From: Streptomyces sp. YS415 | Lineage (GTDB): Bacteria; Actinomycetota; Actinomycetes; Streptomycetales; Streptomycetaceae | Direction of reading: 5' to 3' | Assembly (NCBI RefSeq): GCF_023544665.1 | Contig: NZ_JAMJFL010000005.1 | Location: forward strand, 243,462-307,461 | Length of the DNA stretch: 64,000 bases | Shown: positions 26,781 through 34,434 of the stretch, one piece after another | Position numbering within the stretch: the first letter of the stretch is position 1 | Layout of the letters: every line of letters starts with the position of its first letter | Notes under the pieces: generated by a model | Told to the model about the DNA's origin: nothing | Seen by the model: only the letters and a program-made list of their open reading frames with translations | Databases searched by the model: none | Translations under genes and position numbers: made by a program

Positions 26781-27278
26781 CTAGGGCTCGGTGGGGCCGG
26801 GCAGGTGGTTGACGAGCAGGACGATTCCGCTGAACACGAAGACGCGCGTCGCCGCGTCCAGGCCGTTCCAGTCGCCGGACTGCCACATCGCGAACCACTC
26901 GCCGCCGATCGCGATGAACCCGGCGCCGAACAGCAGCATGACCATGAGCAGGCCGTACGTCGACCAGCGCCGGGCATCGCGGTCGCCGCGGCGGAACCAG
27001 AGCCAGGTGCCGTAGATGAGGGCGAGCGCGGCAAGGGTCTCCCAGACGATGATCGCGACGTACGCGGTGTCCTGAAGTCCCTTGCTGGTGATGGCCCGCC
27101 ACATCAGGTCGTCGTCCTTGAACGTGGTGTCCATCGCGAGGACATGCCGGACGAACTGCTGATTCGTCCCGAAGTCCGTGATGTTCCCGAAGGCGACCAG
27201 CGCCATGTAGAGCGCGACGCTCGCGGTGAGCAGGGTGGCGGTGAGGTGGAGAGCTGTGCGCGGGGGTGTCGATGCCAT
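26781..27278 (-). CDS. DUF2165-like four-helix membrane protein
   Basis: 165 residues with four hydrophobic segments: TATLLTASVALYMALVAFG, DTAYVAIIVWETLAALALIYGTW, STYGLLMVMLLFGAGFIAIGG and TRVFVFSGIVLLVNHLP. Conserved-looking loop residues are NITDFGTNQQFVRHVLAMDTTF and GGEWFAMWQS. This matches the DUF2165 family of small bacterial membrane proteins, function unknown. The start is taken at ATG 27278, eight bases after GGGGGAAG; ATG 27287 is the alternative. Divergent from the NTPase-TPR gene. Confidence 0.8.
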   Translation of the reverse strand: MASTPPRTALHLTATLLTASVALYMALVAFGNITDFGTNQQFVRHVLAMDTTFKDDDLMWRAITSKGLQDTAYVAIIVWETLAALALIYGTWLWFRRGDRDARRWSTYGLLMVMLLFGAGFIAIGGEWFAMWQSGDWNGLDAATRVFVFSGIVLLVNHLPGPTEP

Positions 27279-27366
27279 GACGGCCATCTTCCCCCGGATG
27301 AGGCGCTGTGATCCAGAACGCCCTTCTGCAAAACTTGAGTTGAGGCCGATTCGAGGGTGAGGCGGG

Positions 27367-30300
27367 ATGAGGCCAACGCGGCCGTCGATGCAGAAACTGA
27401 TGGAGCGGCGCAGACGAGCCGGGTTCGTGGGCCGCGTCGGCGAACGGGCCGCGTTCCGGGAGAACCTGGACCTGCCCCCCGAGGACGAACGGCACCGGTT
27501 CCTGTTCCATGTGCACGGCAACGCCGGGGTCGGGAAGACCTTCCTGGTCCGTGAGCTGGAGCAGCTGGCGCGGGAGCGCGGGGCGCTGACGGCGTACGTG
27601 GACGAGGGCGTCGGCAGCGTGCCGGAAGCCCTGTCGGCGATCTGCCGGCAACTGGCCGCCCAGGGACACCGGTTGAAGAAACTGGAAGAGGCGCTCACCG
27701 CCCATCGTGAGCGGCGCCACGAGGCGGAGGCCGAGGTCGCCGCCCTGGAACCCGCCCCGGAAGGCCCCTCCCCGCTGGCCTCGACCGCGGTCCGGCTCGG
27801 CTTGGCCGGGTTCGGCCTGGCGGTCCCGGTGGCCGGACCCTTCATGGGCGCCGTCGACTCCGACCGGCTGGCGGAGGGCGCGGCACGTCTGAAGGCCCGC
27901 CTGAGCGCACGCTTCCGCAACCAGGAGGACCTGCAGCTGGTGCTCGCCCCGGAGCGGGTCCTCACGCCCACGTTCCTGGACGAGCTGGCGGACATCACCT
28001 CCGCGGCACCCTGGCTGGTCCTCTTCCTCGACACCTACGAGCGCACCGGGGCGTTCCTCGACGGCTGGCTGCACGACCTGATGACCACCGACCGGTACGG
28101 CGAACTCCCCGCCAATGTCGTCGTGGTGACCTCCGGGCAGCGCCCCTTCGACACCGGCCGCTGGGGCGGCTTCGCGGACTTCATGACCGACCTGCCGCTC
28201 GGCCCCTTCACGGAGGCGGAGGCGCGCACTCTGCTCGCCGACCGGGAGGTCAGGGCCGAGCCGGTGGTCGCCGAGGTGCTGCGGCTCTCCGGCGGTCTGC
28301 CGGTACTGGTGTCCACCCTCGCCGAGTCGCGCCCGGCCGACCCGGACGACGTGGGAGACCTGAGCGCGACCGCCGTGGAGCGCTTCCTGAAGTGGGAGCC
28401 GGATCCCGCACGGCGGCGGGCGGCGGTGGAGTGCGCGCTGCCCCGCTTCCTGGACGCCGATGTGTTCCGTGCCGCCGTGGACTGCCCGCCCGACGAAGCT
28501 CTCGCGCTGTACGACTGGCTGCGCAAGATGCCGTTCGTCCGCGAGCGGGGAGAGCGGTTGCAGTACCACGACGTCGTACGGGCCCCGATGCTCCGCCTGG
28601 AGCGCCGCCGGTCACCGCGCGGCTGGGCGGAACGGCACGAGCGGCTTGCGGGGACCTTCGCGGACTGGCGGGAGGAACGACAGGGCGGCCTGAGCGACCC
28701 GTGGACGGACAAGCGCTGGCGGGAACTGCGGCTGGCGGAGGCGTATCACCGGCTGTGCGCGCGGGAGCAGGCGGCGTTGCCCGGCGTGCTGCAGGACGTG
28801 GTGCCCGCCTGTGTGCTGGGTCCTGAGGAAGCGCGGCGGTGGGGCCAGATGCTGGCCGAGGCGGGGGAGGACGCCCAGGCCGCGGCGGTGGCCCGCTGGG
28901 GCCGGGACCTGCTGGACGCCCTGGAGGACGCGAACACGGAGGCCGCGCTGGGGCTGCTGATCGACCGGGCGGACCTCGATGCCGGTCTCCGGGCGGTCGC
29001 GCACGCGACGCGCGGCAGGATCCTGCGGACGGACGGCCTGTACGAACGGGCGGTGCAGGAATGCGACCGGGCGATCGCCCTGGACGGTGAGCTGGCCTCC
29101 GCCTACTTCGGCCGGGGGAGCGCCCGCGCTCACCTCGGCGACTACGCGGCGGCCGTCGAGGACCTGGACCGAGCACACGCACTGGACCCCGAAGGCGCCG
29201 AAATCCTCGCCGTACGCGGCGACTACCACCGCATCCTCGGTGACCACGAGGCCGCCCTGCGCGACCTGGACCGGGCCGTCGAGCTGGACCGGACCCTGAG
29301 CACCGCCTGGGCCGCGAGGGGCGTCACCCACCATGCCCTGGGCCGGAACGATCTCGCGCTCGCGGACCTGGACCACACCCTCGCCCTCGCCCCCGACTTC
29401 GTCTGGGCCCTCGTCCGCCGGGCGCGCGTACGACGCTCGCGCGACGAACGCGAGCTGCAACTGGCCGACCTGAACCGGGCGCTGGCACTCGCGCCCGACA
29501 CCCCGTGGGTCCTGTGCGAGCGCGGCGACGCGCTGAGCGCGGCCGGCCGGGAGCGGGAGGCGCTCGCCGACTACCAGCGGGCCGTCGACCTGGACGACAC
29601 CTACGCCTCCGTGTACGCCAGCCGGGGCGTCCTGCACGCCAAGCACGGCCGCTACGAGGACGCCGTCGCCGACCTGGACAAGGCGATCGAACTCTTCCCG
29701 GAGTATCTCTGGGCGCTGGTGCACCGCTCCAAGGCGCAGTGCGGTCTGGGCAGGTTCGAGGCAGCGCTCGCCGACGCGCACCATGCGGTGGAACTGGCCC
29801 CGGACGACGGGTGGGCCCTCGCCAACAGGATCACCATGAACCTTGCCGTCGGCCGCCTGGAACAGGCGAGCTCCGACCTCGATCGCTACCGGACGATCGG
29901 CTCCGATCCCGCGTGGGCCCGTCGGCAATCGGCCCGACTGCACATCTGGAGCGGCAGGTTCGAGGAGGCGCTGGAGGAACTGGACGACGACTGCACCCGC
30001 TGCGAAGTGCACCTGCGGACGGGGGACTGGACGCGCGCCCGGCAGGAAGCCGAACGGCTCTGCTCGCTGGACGAGTTCGGCGGCGCGCTGAACCTCGCCC
30101 TGGCTGTGAGCGGAGAGACGGGAGTGGCGGCCGCCCGACCACTGTGGAGGCGCTGCGCCCCCTCGGCCCGCGGCACCGCCGAGGCGGTCATCTGCGCCGG
30201 ACTCCAGGACTGGCCCGAGCTGGACACCCGCCTGGAGCGAGCGCTCGCCGTACCGCATGAGTGGGCCGACCTCATGGACCTCTCCGAGTGCCTGGAGATC

Positions 30301-30399
30301 CTGCTGCACAGCGACGGCATCGACCGGACCAGGCTTGCGGCCGGGCTGGCCAGGGTGGTCGCCGCGCGGGACGCGATGCGGGCGCGTTACGCGGAGTAG
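27367..30399 (+). CDS. STAND-like P-loop NTPase with C-terminal TPR array
   Basis: 1010 residues. An N-terminal ATPase domain has FVGR at about 20-23, Walker A GNAGVGKT (51-58), a Walker-B-like LVLFLDTYE near 216-224, and SGQRPF then LPLGPFTEAEA as in winged-helix STAND proteins. From about 571 to 880 come at least nine TPR-like units ending in DLDRA or DLDKA patterns (for example YAAAVEDLDRAHALDPEG). Such proteins sense ligands or proteins through the repeats and oligomerise with ATP. There is no obvious nuclease, protease or TIR effector, so signalling or defence are both guesses. ATG 27367 is used. Its 3' end overlaps by 13 bases that of a convergent DUF397 gene. Confidence 0.8.
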   Translation: MRPTRPSMQKLMERRRRAGFVGRVGERAAFRENLDLPPEDERHRFLFHVHGNAGVGKTFLVRELEQLARERGALTAYVDEGVGSVPEALSAICRQLAAQGHRLKKLEEALTAHRERRHEAEAEVAALEPAPEGPSPLASTAVRLGLAGFGLAVPVAGPFMGAVDSDRLAEGAARLKARLSARFRNQEDLQLVLAPERVLTPTFLDELADITSAAPWLVLFLDTYERTGAFLDGWLHDLMTTDRYGELPANVVVVTSGQRPFDTGRWGGFADFMTDLPLGPFTEAEARTLLADREVRAEPVVAEVLRLSGGLPVLVSTLAESRPADPDDVGDLSATAVERFLKWEPDPARRRAAVECALPRFLDADVFRAAVDCPPDEALALYDWLRKMPFVRERGERLQYHDVVRAPMLRLERRRSPRGWAERHERLAGTFADWREERQGGLSDPWTDKRWRELRLAEAYHRLCAREQAALPGVLQDVVPACVLGPEEARRWGQMLAEAGEDAQAAAVARWGRDLLDALEDANTEAALGLLIDRADLDAGLRAVAHATRGRILRTDGLYERAVQECDRAIALDGELASAYFGRGSARAHLGDYAAAVEDLDRAHALDPEGAEILAVRGDYHRILGDHEAALRDLDRAVELDRTLSTAWAARGVTHHALGRNDLALADLDHTLALAPDFVWALVRRARVRRSRDERELQLADLNRALALAPDTPWVLCERGDALSAAGREREALADYQRAVDLDDTYASVYASRGVLHAKHGRYEDAVADLDKAIELFPEYLWALVHRSKAQCGLGRFEAALADAHHAVELAPDDGWALANRITMNLAVGRLEQASSDLDRYRTIGSDPAWARRQSARLHIWSGRFEEALEELDDDCTRCEVHLRTGDWTRARQEAERLCSLDEFGGALNLALAVSGETGVAAARPLWRRCAPSARGTAEAVICAGLQDWPELDTRLERALAVPHEWADLMDLSECLEILLHSDGIDRTRLAAGLARVVAARDAMRARYAE

Positions 30400-30575
30400 G
30401 CGTCGAGGAACGTGGACCAGGCGTGGTCGGTGAAGGCGAGGCGGGTGCCGTCGGGGTCCTTGGAGTCACGCACGTGGATGGCGGGGGTGGTGGGGGATAT
30501 GGCTACCTCGACGCATTCCGGGCCGTCGTTGCTGCTGTAGCTGCTCTTGAACCACGTCAGCGGGGTGAGGGGCAT
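30387..30575 (-). CDS. DUF397 protein (second tandem copy)
   Basis: 62 residues with the DUF397 signature WFKSSYSSNDGPECVEVA, HVRDSKDPDGTRLAF and WSTFLDAYSA. DUF397 proteins are small partners of XRE/DUF5753 regulators. This copy is the distal gene of XRE, DUF397, DUF397, 17 bases after the first copy, and is about 85 per cent identical to it in the C-terminal 40 residues. The last 13 bases overlap the end of the convergent NTPase-TPR gene. Confidence 0.9.
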   Translation of the reverse strand: MPLTPLTWFKSSYSSNDGPECVEVAISPTTPAIHVRDSKDPDGTRLAFTDHAWSTFLDAYSA

Positions 30576-30592
30576 GTGTCCTCCAGCCCGAT

Positions 30593-30781
30593 TCAGGCGG
30601 AGTAGATGTCGACGAACGCCGACCAGGCGTCGCCGGTGAAGGCGAGGCGGGTGCCGTCGGGGTCCTTGGAGTCACGGACGTGGATGGCGGGGGTGGTGGG
30701 GGATATGGCTACTTCGACGCAGTCGGGCTCGTCGGCGCCGCTGTAACTGCTCTTGAACCACGGCAGTACCGGGGTGGTCAT
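30593..30781 (-). CDS. DUF397 protein (first tandem copy)
   Basis: 62 residues: MTTPVLPWFKSSYSGADEPD, CVEVAISPTTPAIHVRD and FTGDAWSAFVDIYSA. The ATG overlaps the stop of the upstream XRE gene in an ATGA, so the two are translationally coupled. By analogy with Scr1/Scr2 of S. coelicolor, the DUF397 protein probably modulates its XRE partner. The copy downstream shares almost the same DNA over the segment coding for EVAISPTTPAIHVRDSKDP, a recent duplication. Confidence 0.92.
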   Translation of the reverse strand: MTTPVLPWFKSSYSGADEPDCVEVAISPTTPAIHVRDSKDPDGTRLAFTGDAWSAFVDIYSA

Positions 30782-31590
30782 GTCTCTTCTCCCAGAAGTT
30801 TCTCGATGAAGGCCAGTGATTCCCGTGGGGAGAGGGCCTGCGCCCGGATCATTCCATAACGCATCTCCACGACCTGGGCTTCCCGTGGATCAGTGATCAC
30901 CCGGCCGTACTGTTCTGCCGCCAAGTACCCCAGCGTTTTGCCGTCCCGGAGTTTCAGTACGCGGAACGAACCGGACACGTACGCGTGGTCCGCCCGGACT
31001 GTGGGCATCACCTGGATCTTCACATGCCGCAACCTGCCCACCTCCAGCAGGTGTTCGAGCTGTTGCCGTAGCACCATCCTGCCCCCGACCGGCCGCCGGA
31101 GCGTGGCCTCTTCCTGGACGAAAGTGAGGAACGGCCGGGGCACTCGCTCGAAAACGACCTTGCGCGCCATGCGTGCGGTGACGCGCCGGTCGATCTCGTC
31201 CTCCGTGTACGCGGGCAGCCGTGCCTCGTTCAACGCCTGTGCATACTCCGGAGTCTGGAGCAGACCGTGGATATGAAGGGCGGTGTAGGCGCCCATCTCG
31301 ACGGCGTCATCCTCCAGCTTCGCCAAGTCCCGCACGTTCTTCGGGTACCGCGCCTCCTCCACGTCCTTCTTCATCGCGGAGACCTTGCCCCCCGCCCCGG
31401 TCACCTCATCCGTCCTGTCCAGGAAGTCGGGCTTCGGGATCCGCGTCCCCCGCTCCACGGCGGAGACCATGTCCCCGCCGTACCCGATCGCGTCCCCGAG
31501 TTCCGTCTGCTTCAGTCCGGCGGCCTCGCGCCACAACTTGATCTGCCGACCGACCGTCTTGAGTACGGCCTCGGCCTCCTCGTCCTCCAC
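30778..31590 (-). CDS. XRE-family regulator with DUF5753 domain
   Basis: 270 residues from GTG 31590, which has GGGAGGGG 7-14 bases upstream. The N-terminal helix-turn-helix is ASLK-type: IKLWREAAGLKQTELGDAIGYGGDMVSAVERGTRIP. The C-terminal DUF5753 region has LQTPEYAQALNEA, PFLTFVQEEATLRRPVGG, QLEHLLEVGRLRHVKIQVMP and GSFRVLKL. Such proteins pair with DUF397 proteins and regulate development or antibiotic genes in Streptomyces. The two DUF397 genes follow directly. It is divergent from the wHTH gene across a 325-base gap. Confidence 0.92.
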   Translation of the reverse strand: MEDEEAEAVLKTVGRQIKLWREAAGLKQTELGDAIGYGGDMVSAVERGTRIPKPDFLDRTDEVTGAGGKVSAMKKDVEEARYPKNVRDLAKLEDDAVEMGAYTALHIHGLLQTPEYAQALNEARLPAYTEDEIDRRVTARMARKVVFERVPRPFLTFVQEEATLRRPVGGRMVLRQQLEHLLEVGRLRHVKIQVMPTVRADHAYVSGSFRVLKLRDGKTLGYLAAEQYGRVITDPREAQVVEMRYGMIRAQALSPRESLAFIEKLLGEET

Positions 31591-31915
31591 GGCTTCCCCT
31601 CCCGACCTGTTGCGGTTCTCGACTTGCCCGGGTCCCGCAGATCCACGACCCGGTTGCCGACGGCGTGACCCTGGAGCGCGGGAACCCACGACCCGGTGGT
31701 GCCCGACGCAAAGACCAAAGAACCGGGGAAAGAACCCAACCAGCCCCCACCGCCCCCAGCGATCACCCGCGAGAGTGAATATGCCCAACTCGGTTGGCGT
31801 GGCGGGGACTTCATGGTGCAGCCTCAGCCGCAACAACCGCAGACATGCATCGGCCCTCGCCGGGACTGGCATCCCAGTGCGAGGGCCTGATCACCAAGGA
31901 AGAAGCCACTTCCCG
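31591..31915. other. 325-base divergent intergenic region
   Basis: The gap between the XRE gene (leftward) and the wHTH gene (rightward) has no convincing reading frame. Apart from the hairpin at 31852-31887 I see only Pro-codon-like CCCCCACCGCCCCC tracts and short ACCCGG words (near 31650 and 31690) that could be regulator half-sites. Confidence 0.5.
31852..31887 (+). promoter_or_regulatory. Hairpin upstream of the wHTH gene
   Basis: GGCCCTCGC (31852-31860) pairs perfectly with GCGAGGGCC (31879-31887). Inside the loop ACTGG and CCAGT pair as well, so most of the 36 bases can fold. It ends 28 bases before ATG 31916 and would be part of the leader if transcription starts upstream. It may be a regulatory leader or a transcript end. 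Confidence 0.5.
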
Positions 31916-32674
31916 ATGACTGACGAGCAGCCTAGCGCGCCCTCGCGCGCCAAGACCGGCCATTCCCGCACCGGCGTCACCCACGTGAACGAAACCCACC
32001 ACGACAACTTCACCGTGGTCGGCAACCACCTCGCCCAGCACCCGGACCTGTCCCTGACGGCGATCGGCCTGGCGGTGCACATCCAGTCGCTGCCCGCGGG
32101 AGCCCCCATCGGGATCAAGGTGCTGACAGGGAAGTTCCCCGAGGGGGAGATCCGGATCGCCGCCGCGCTGCGGGAGTTGGAGGAACACGGGTACCTGGCA
32201 CGCATCAAGGAGCGTCTTCAATCGGGCCGATTCGTGACCCGGACGTACTCGTACAACTTGCCGCGGCGTACGACGCTCAGGGCGGCGGCAGCGCCCGAAC
32301 CGCGCCCGATGGCGGCACCGCGGCCCGCCGCCGACCTCCTCGCCGGCCTACGCGCCCAGGACTCCCGCCTGCTGCTGACCGAACGGGACGTGCACCGCCT
32401 CGCCCCGGCCGTAGAGGCCTGGCTGGAACGGGGAGTGCCCGCCACGGCCGTACAACACACCCTGACGTCCGGCCTCCCTCAGGAACCCATCCGCCATCCC
32501 GCGGCCTTCCTGGCCAGCCGCCTGACCGCCCTCCTTCCACCGCACCTCCCGACCGCCCCGGAACCTCTCCGCGCGGCCCCACTCCAGACCTGCGACGCCT
32601 GCGACCGCGCGTTCCGCTCCCCTCACCCGGGCAGATGCCGCGACTGCCGGTCGACCGAGCGGAGCGTGGCGTAA
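31916..32674 (+). CDS. Winged-helix DNA-binding protein with C-terminal zinc finger-like motif
   Basis: 252 residues. The N-terminal part (HDNFTVVGNHLAQHPDLSLTAIGLAVHIQSLPAG, then GKFPEGEIRIAAALRELEEHGYLARIKERL) is a winged helix seen in replication-initiator-like and MarR-like proteins. The central part is Ala/Pro/Arg-rich. A helical segment (LLLTERDVHRLAPAVEAWLERG) precedes a C-terminal CDACDRAF to CRDC motif, C-x2-C-x10-C-x2-C, able to bind zinc. It is a family I know as widespread in Streptomyces, often in several copies, without assigned function. AAGGAAGAAG precedes ATG 31916. Confidence 0.85.
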   Translation: MTDEQPSAPSRAKTGHSRTGVTHVNETHHDNFTVVGNHLAQHPDLSLTAIGLAVHIQSLPAGAPIGIKVLTGKFPEGEIRIAAALRELEEHGYLARIKERLQSGRFVTRTYSYNLPRRTTLRAAAAPEPRPMAAPRPAADLLAGLRAQDSRLLLTERDVHRLAPAVEAWLERGVPATAVQHTLTSGLPQEPIRHPAAFLASRLTALLPPHLPTAPEPLRAAPLQTCDACDRAFRSPHPGRCRDCRSTERSVA

Positions 32675-32775
32675 CCATGTCGGAGGCGCGTCGTGTGGTC
32701 TGCGCTGTCCCCGCGGCACGGCGGAGTTTCCGCCGGTACGGTACGAGGAGCGAACCACCAGCACCGGAGGTCACC

Positions 32776-33123
32776 GTGAGTGCTCAGAGCGACGGCCCGT
32801 ACGGACCGCTGATCCCGATGCCGGAGCTGACCCCCGACGCGCTTCGGAGCGCGGTCGGGAGGATCGCCCCCAGCAGGCTGCCGGCGCTCACCCAGCACCT
32901 CTTTGAGGCGACGACCAACGCCCAGCAGGCCCAGAGCCTCGCTCCTCTCCGGGCCTTCGTACATTCCTGGGCCGTGTTCGTCGCGATCGAACGTCACCCG
33001 GCGCGTGCCGCGCGACTGCACGAACTTGAGCGCATCGTGGACGCGGGCGAGCAGGACCCGTCCGATGCCGTCGCCGAGATCTGCGCGATCCGGGAGGCGG
33101 CCGAGTCCGAGGCCGGGCTGTGA
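32776..33123 (+). CDS. DUF6247 protein (antitoxin-like)
   Basis: 115 residues from GTG 32776 with GGAGG at 32766-32770: MSAQSDGPYGPLIPMPELTP, LRSAVGRIAPSRLPALTQHL, RAFVHSWAVFVAIERHPARAARLHELERIV. The pattern (PLIPMP, then an RIAP-RLP segment, then W and IERHP) is that of DUF6247, an all-helical Streptomyces family that often precedes a small toxin-like gene. Here the next gene is only a remnant beginning with an overlapping GTGA. Confidence 0.75.
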   Translation: MSAQSDGPYGPLIPMPELTPDALRSAVGRIAPSRLPALTQHLFEATTNAQQAQSLAPLRAFVHSWAVFVAIERHPARAARLHELERIVDAGEQDPSDAVAEICAIREAAESEAGL

Positions 33124-33220
33124 CCGCCGCCTGGTCCGCGGGGGTCGCGGATTCATCAGCTTTCTTGCCGTGCCACGCCATGACTGCGTCTACGTCTGCA
33201 ACGTCACGTGGTACGGGTGA
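33120..33220 (+). pseudogene. Internally deleted toxin-like gene after DUF6247
   Basis: GTG 33120 overlaps the DUF6247 stop and starts VTAAW, as expected for a coupled partner. Within 20 bases another frame takes over and reads RGFISFLAVPRHDCVYV then CNVTWYG, stopping at 33218-33220. Family partners as I remember them run about 90 residues and end in a similar strand pair. Only the first few and last about 30 residues seem left, so a deletion with frameshift is inferred. Confidence 0.4.
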
Positions 33221-33309
33221 AACCGAACACTCGGGCTCAATAACGGCCACTCACCGCACACTCCGCATACCATTCCGCCCCCTGAACCGACCGTTCCTGG
33301 TCGATTACA

Positions 33310-34434
33310 GTGCTGAACGTGGGTGCGACAGCCGGTGCCGTCTGGGGCCGCTCCGAACAGCAGGACTTCCGCAGCCGGGTGCGCGGCACCCTGCTCGGCG
33401 TCGCCGTGGGCGATGCGCTGGGCGCGCCCGTGGACGACATGAGCCTGGCGGAGATCAGGCAGGCGTACGGCACCGAGGGCCTGCTCGACCTGGGGCTCGG
33501 GTACGGCCGCCGGGGAGCGGTCACGCACCGCACCCAGCTCACGCTCTTCTCGGTGGACGGGCTGATACGGGCGCAGGTCCGCCGGGACACCGGGGCCTGG
33601 CATCCGCCGACGGATCTGCACCGGGCGTACTTGCGGTGGGCGGCCACGCAGCGCGACTGGGGTCCGGACGAGCGGCGCAAGGAAAACGGCTGGCTGGCCC
33701 TTGAGGAGTGGCTGTACGCCCGCCGCGACCCCTCCCGGTCGCTGCTGATCGGCTTCGGCGACGAGATGATGGGCACGCTGGAGGCGCCGAAGAACCTGGG
33801 TGAGGCGGGGCCGGAGGCGGCGGCGCGGTCGGCGCCGTTCGGGCTCCTGGTCGGCTGGGAGCCCCAACTGGTGGCCCAGCTGGCGATCGAGTGCGCGGCG
33901 CAGACGCACGGCCATCCGGTGGGTTACCTCTCGGCGGGCGCGTACGCCGTCATCGTGCATGCCCTGGCCTGCGGCGAGAGCCTGGACGGGGCCGTGCAGC
34001 GGGCGCTGGCGCTGCTGGCGGCCCGCCCCGGCCATCAGCCCGTCTCGGACGCGCTCCAGCACGCGCTGGGGGCGGTACGGCAGGGGATCCCGACGCCGGC
34101 CAGGGTCGAGGACCTGATGGGGGAGGGGACGGCGGACGGGTTGCTGGCGGTGGCCGTGTACTGCGCCCTGGTCGGCGAGGACGTCCGGCACGGCCTGTGC
34201 CTCGCGGTGAACCACGACGGCCCGTCCGGCGCGACCGGTGCCCTGACCGGCGGCCTGCTGGGCGCCCTGCACGGTGAAACGGCCCTCCCCCCGGCCTGGC
34301 TGGCCGAGCTGGAGGGCCGCCCCACGATCCTGGAACTGGCCGACGACTTCGCCATGGAGATGACCCAGGGACCGGCCCTGCACGGACCGGCGGGGTCGTC
34401 CCCGGGCTGGCTCGCCCGCTATCCGCGCGGCTGA
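33310..34434 (+). CDS. ADP-ribosylglycohydrolase (DraG) family protein, probably catalytically altered
   Basis: 374 residues, all-helical DraG fold: RVRGTLLGVAVGDALGAPVD at the start, GYLSAGAYAVIVHALACGE and LAVNHDGPSGATGALTGGLLGALHG at the end. Active members use TDDT and GDSDTTG-like motifs to hold two magnesium ions. Here these are THRT (72-75) and GPSGATG (304-310), so most acidic ligands are missing. It may bind ADP-ribose without cleaving it, or use another mechanism. GTG 33310 is the only reasonable start. Its 3' end overlaps the convergent symporter gene by 16 bases. Confidence 0.83.
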   Translation: MLNVGATAGAVWGRSEQQDFRSRVRGTLLGVAVGDALGAPVDDMSLAEIRQAYGTEGLLDLGLGYGRRGAVTHRTQLTLFSVDGLIRAQVRRDTGAWHPPTDLHRAYLRWAATQRDWGPDERRKENGWLALEEWLYARRDPSRSLLIGFGDEMMGTLEAPKNLGEAGPEAAARSAPFGLLVGWEPQLVAQLAIECAAQTHGHPVGYLSAGAYAVIVHALACGESLDGAVQRALALLAARPGHQPVSDALQHALGAVRQGIPTPARVEDLMGEGTADGLLAVAVYCALVGEDVRHGLCLAVNHDGPSGATGALTGGLLGALHGETALPPAWLAELEGRPTILELADDFAMEMTQGPALHGPAGSSPGWLARYPRG

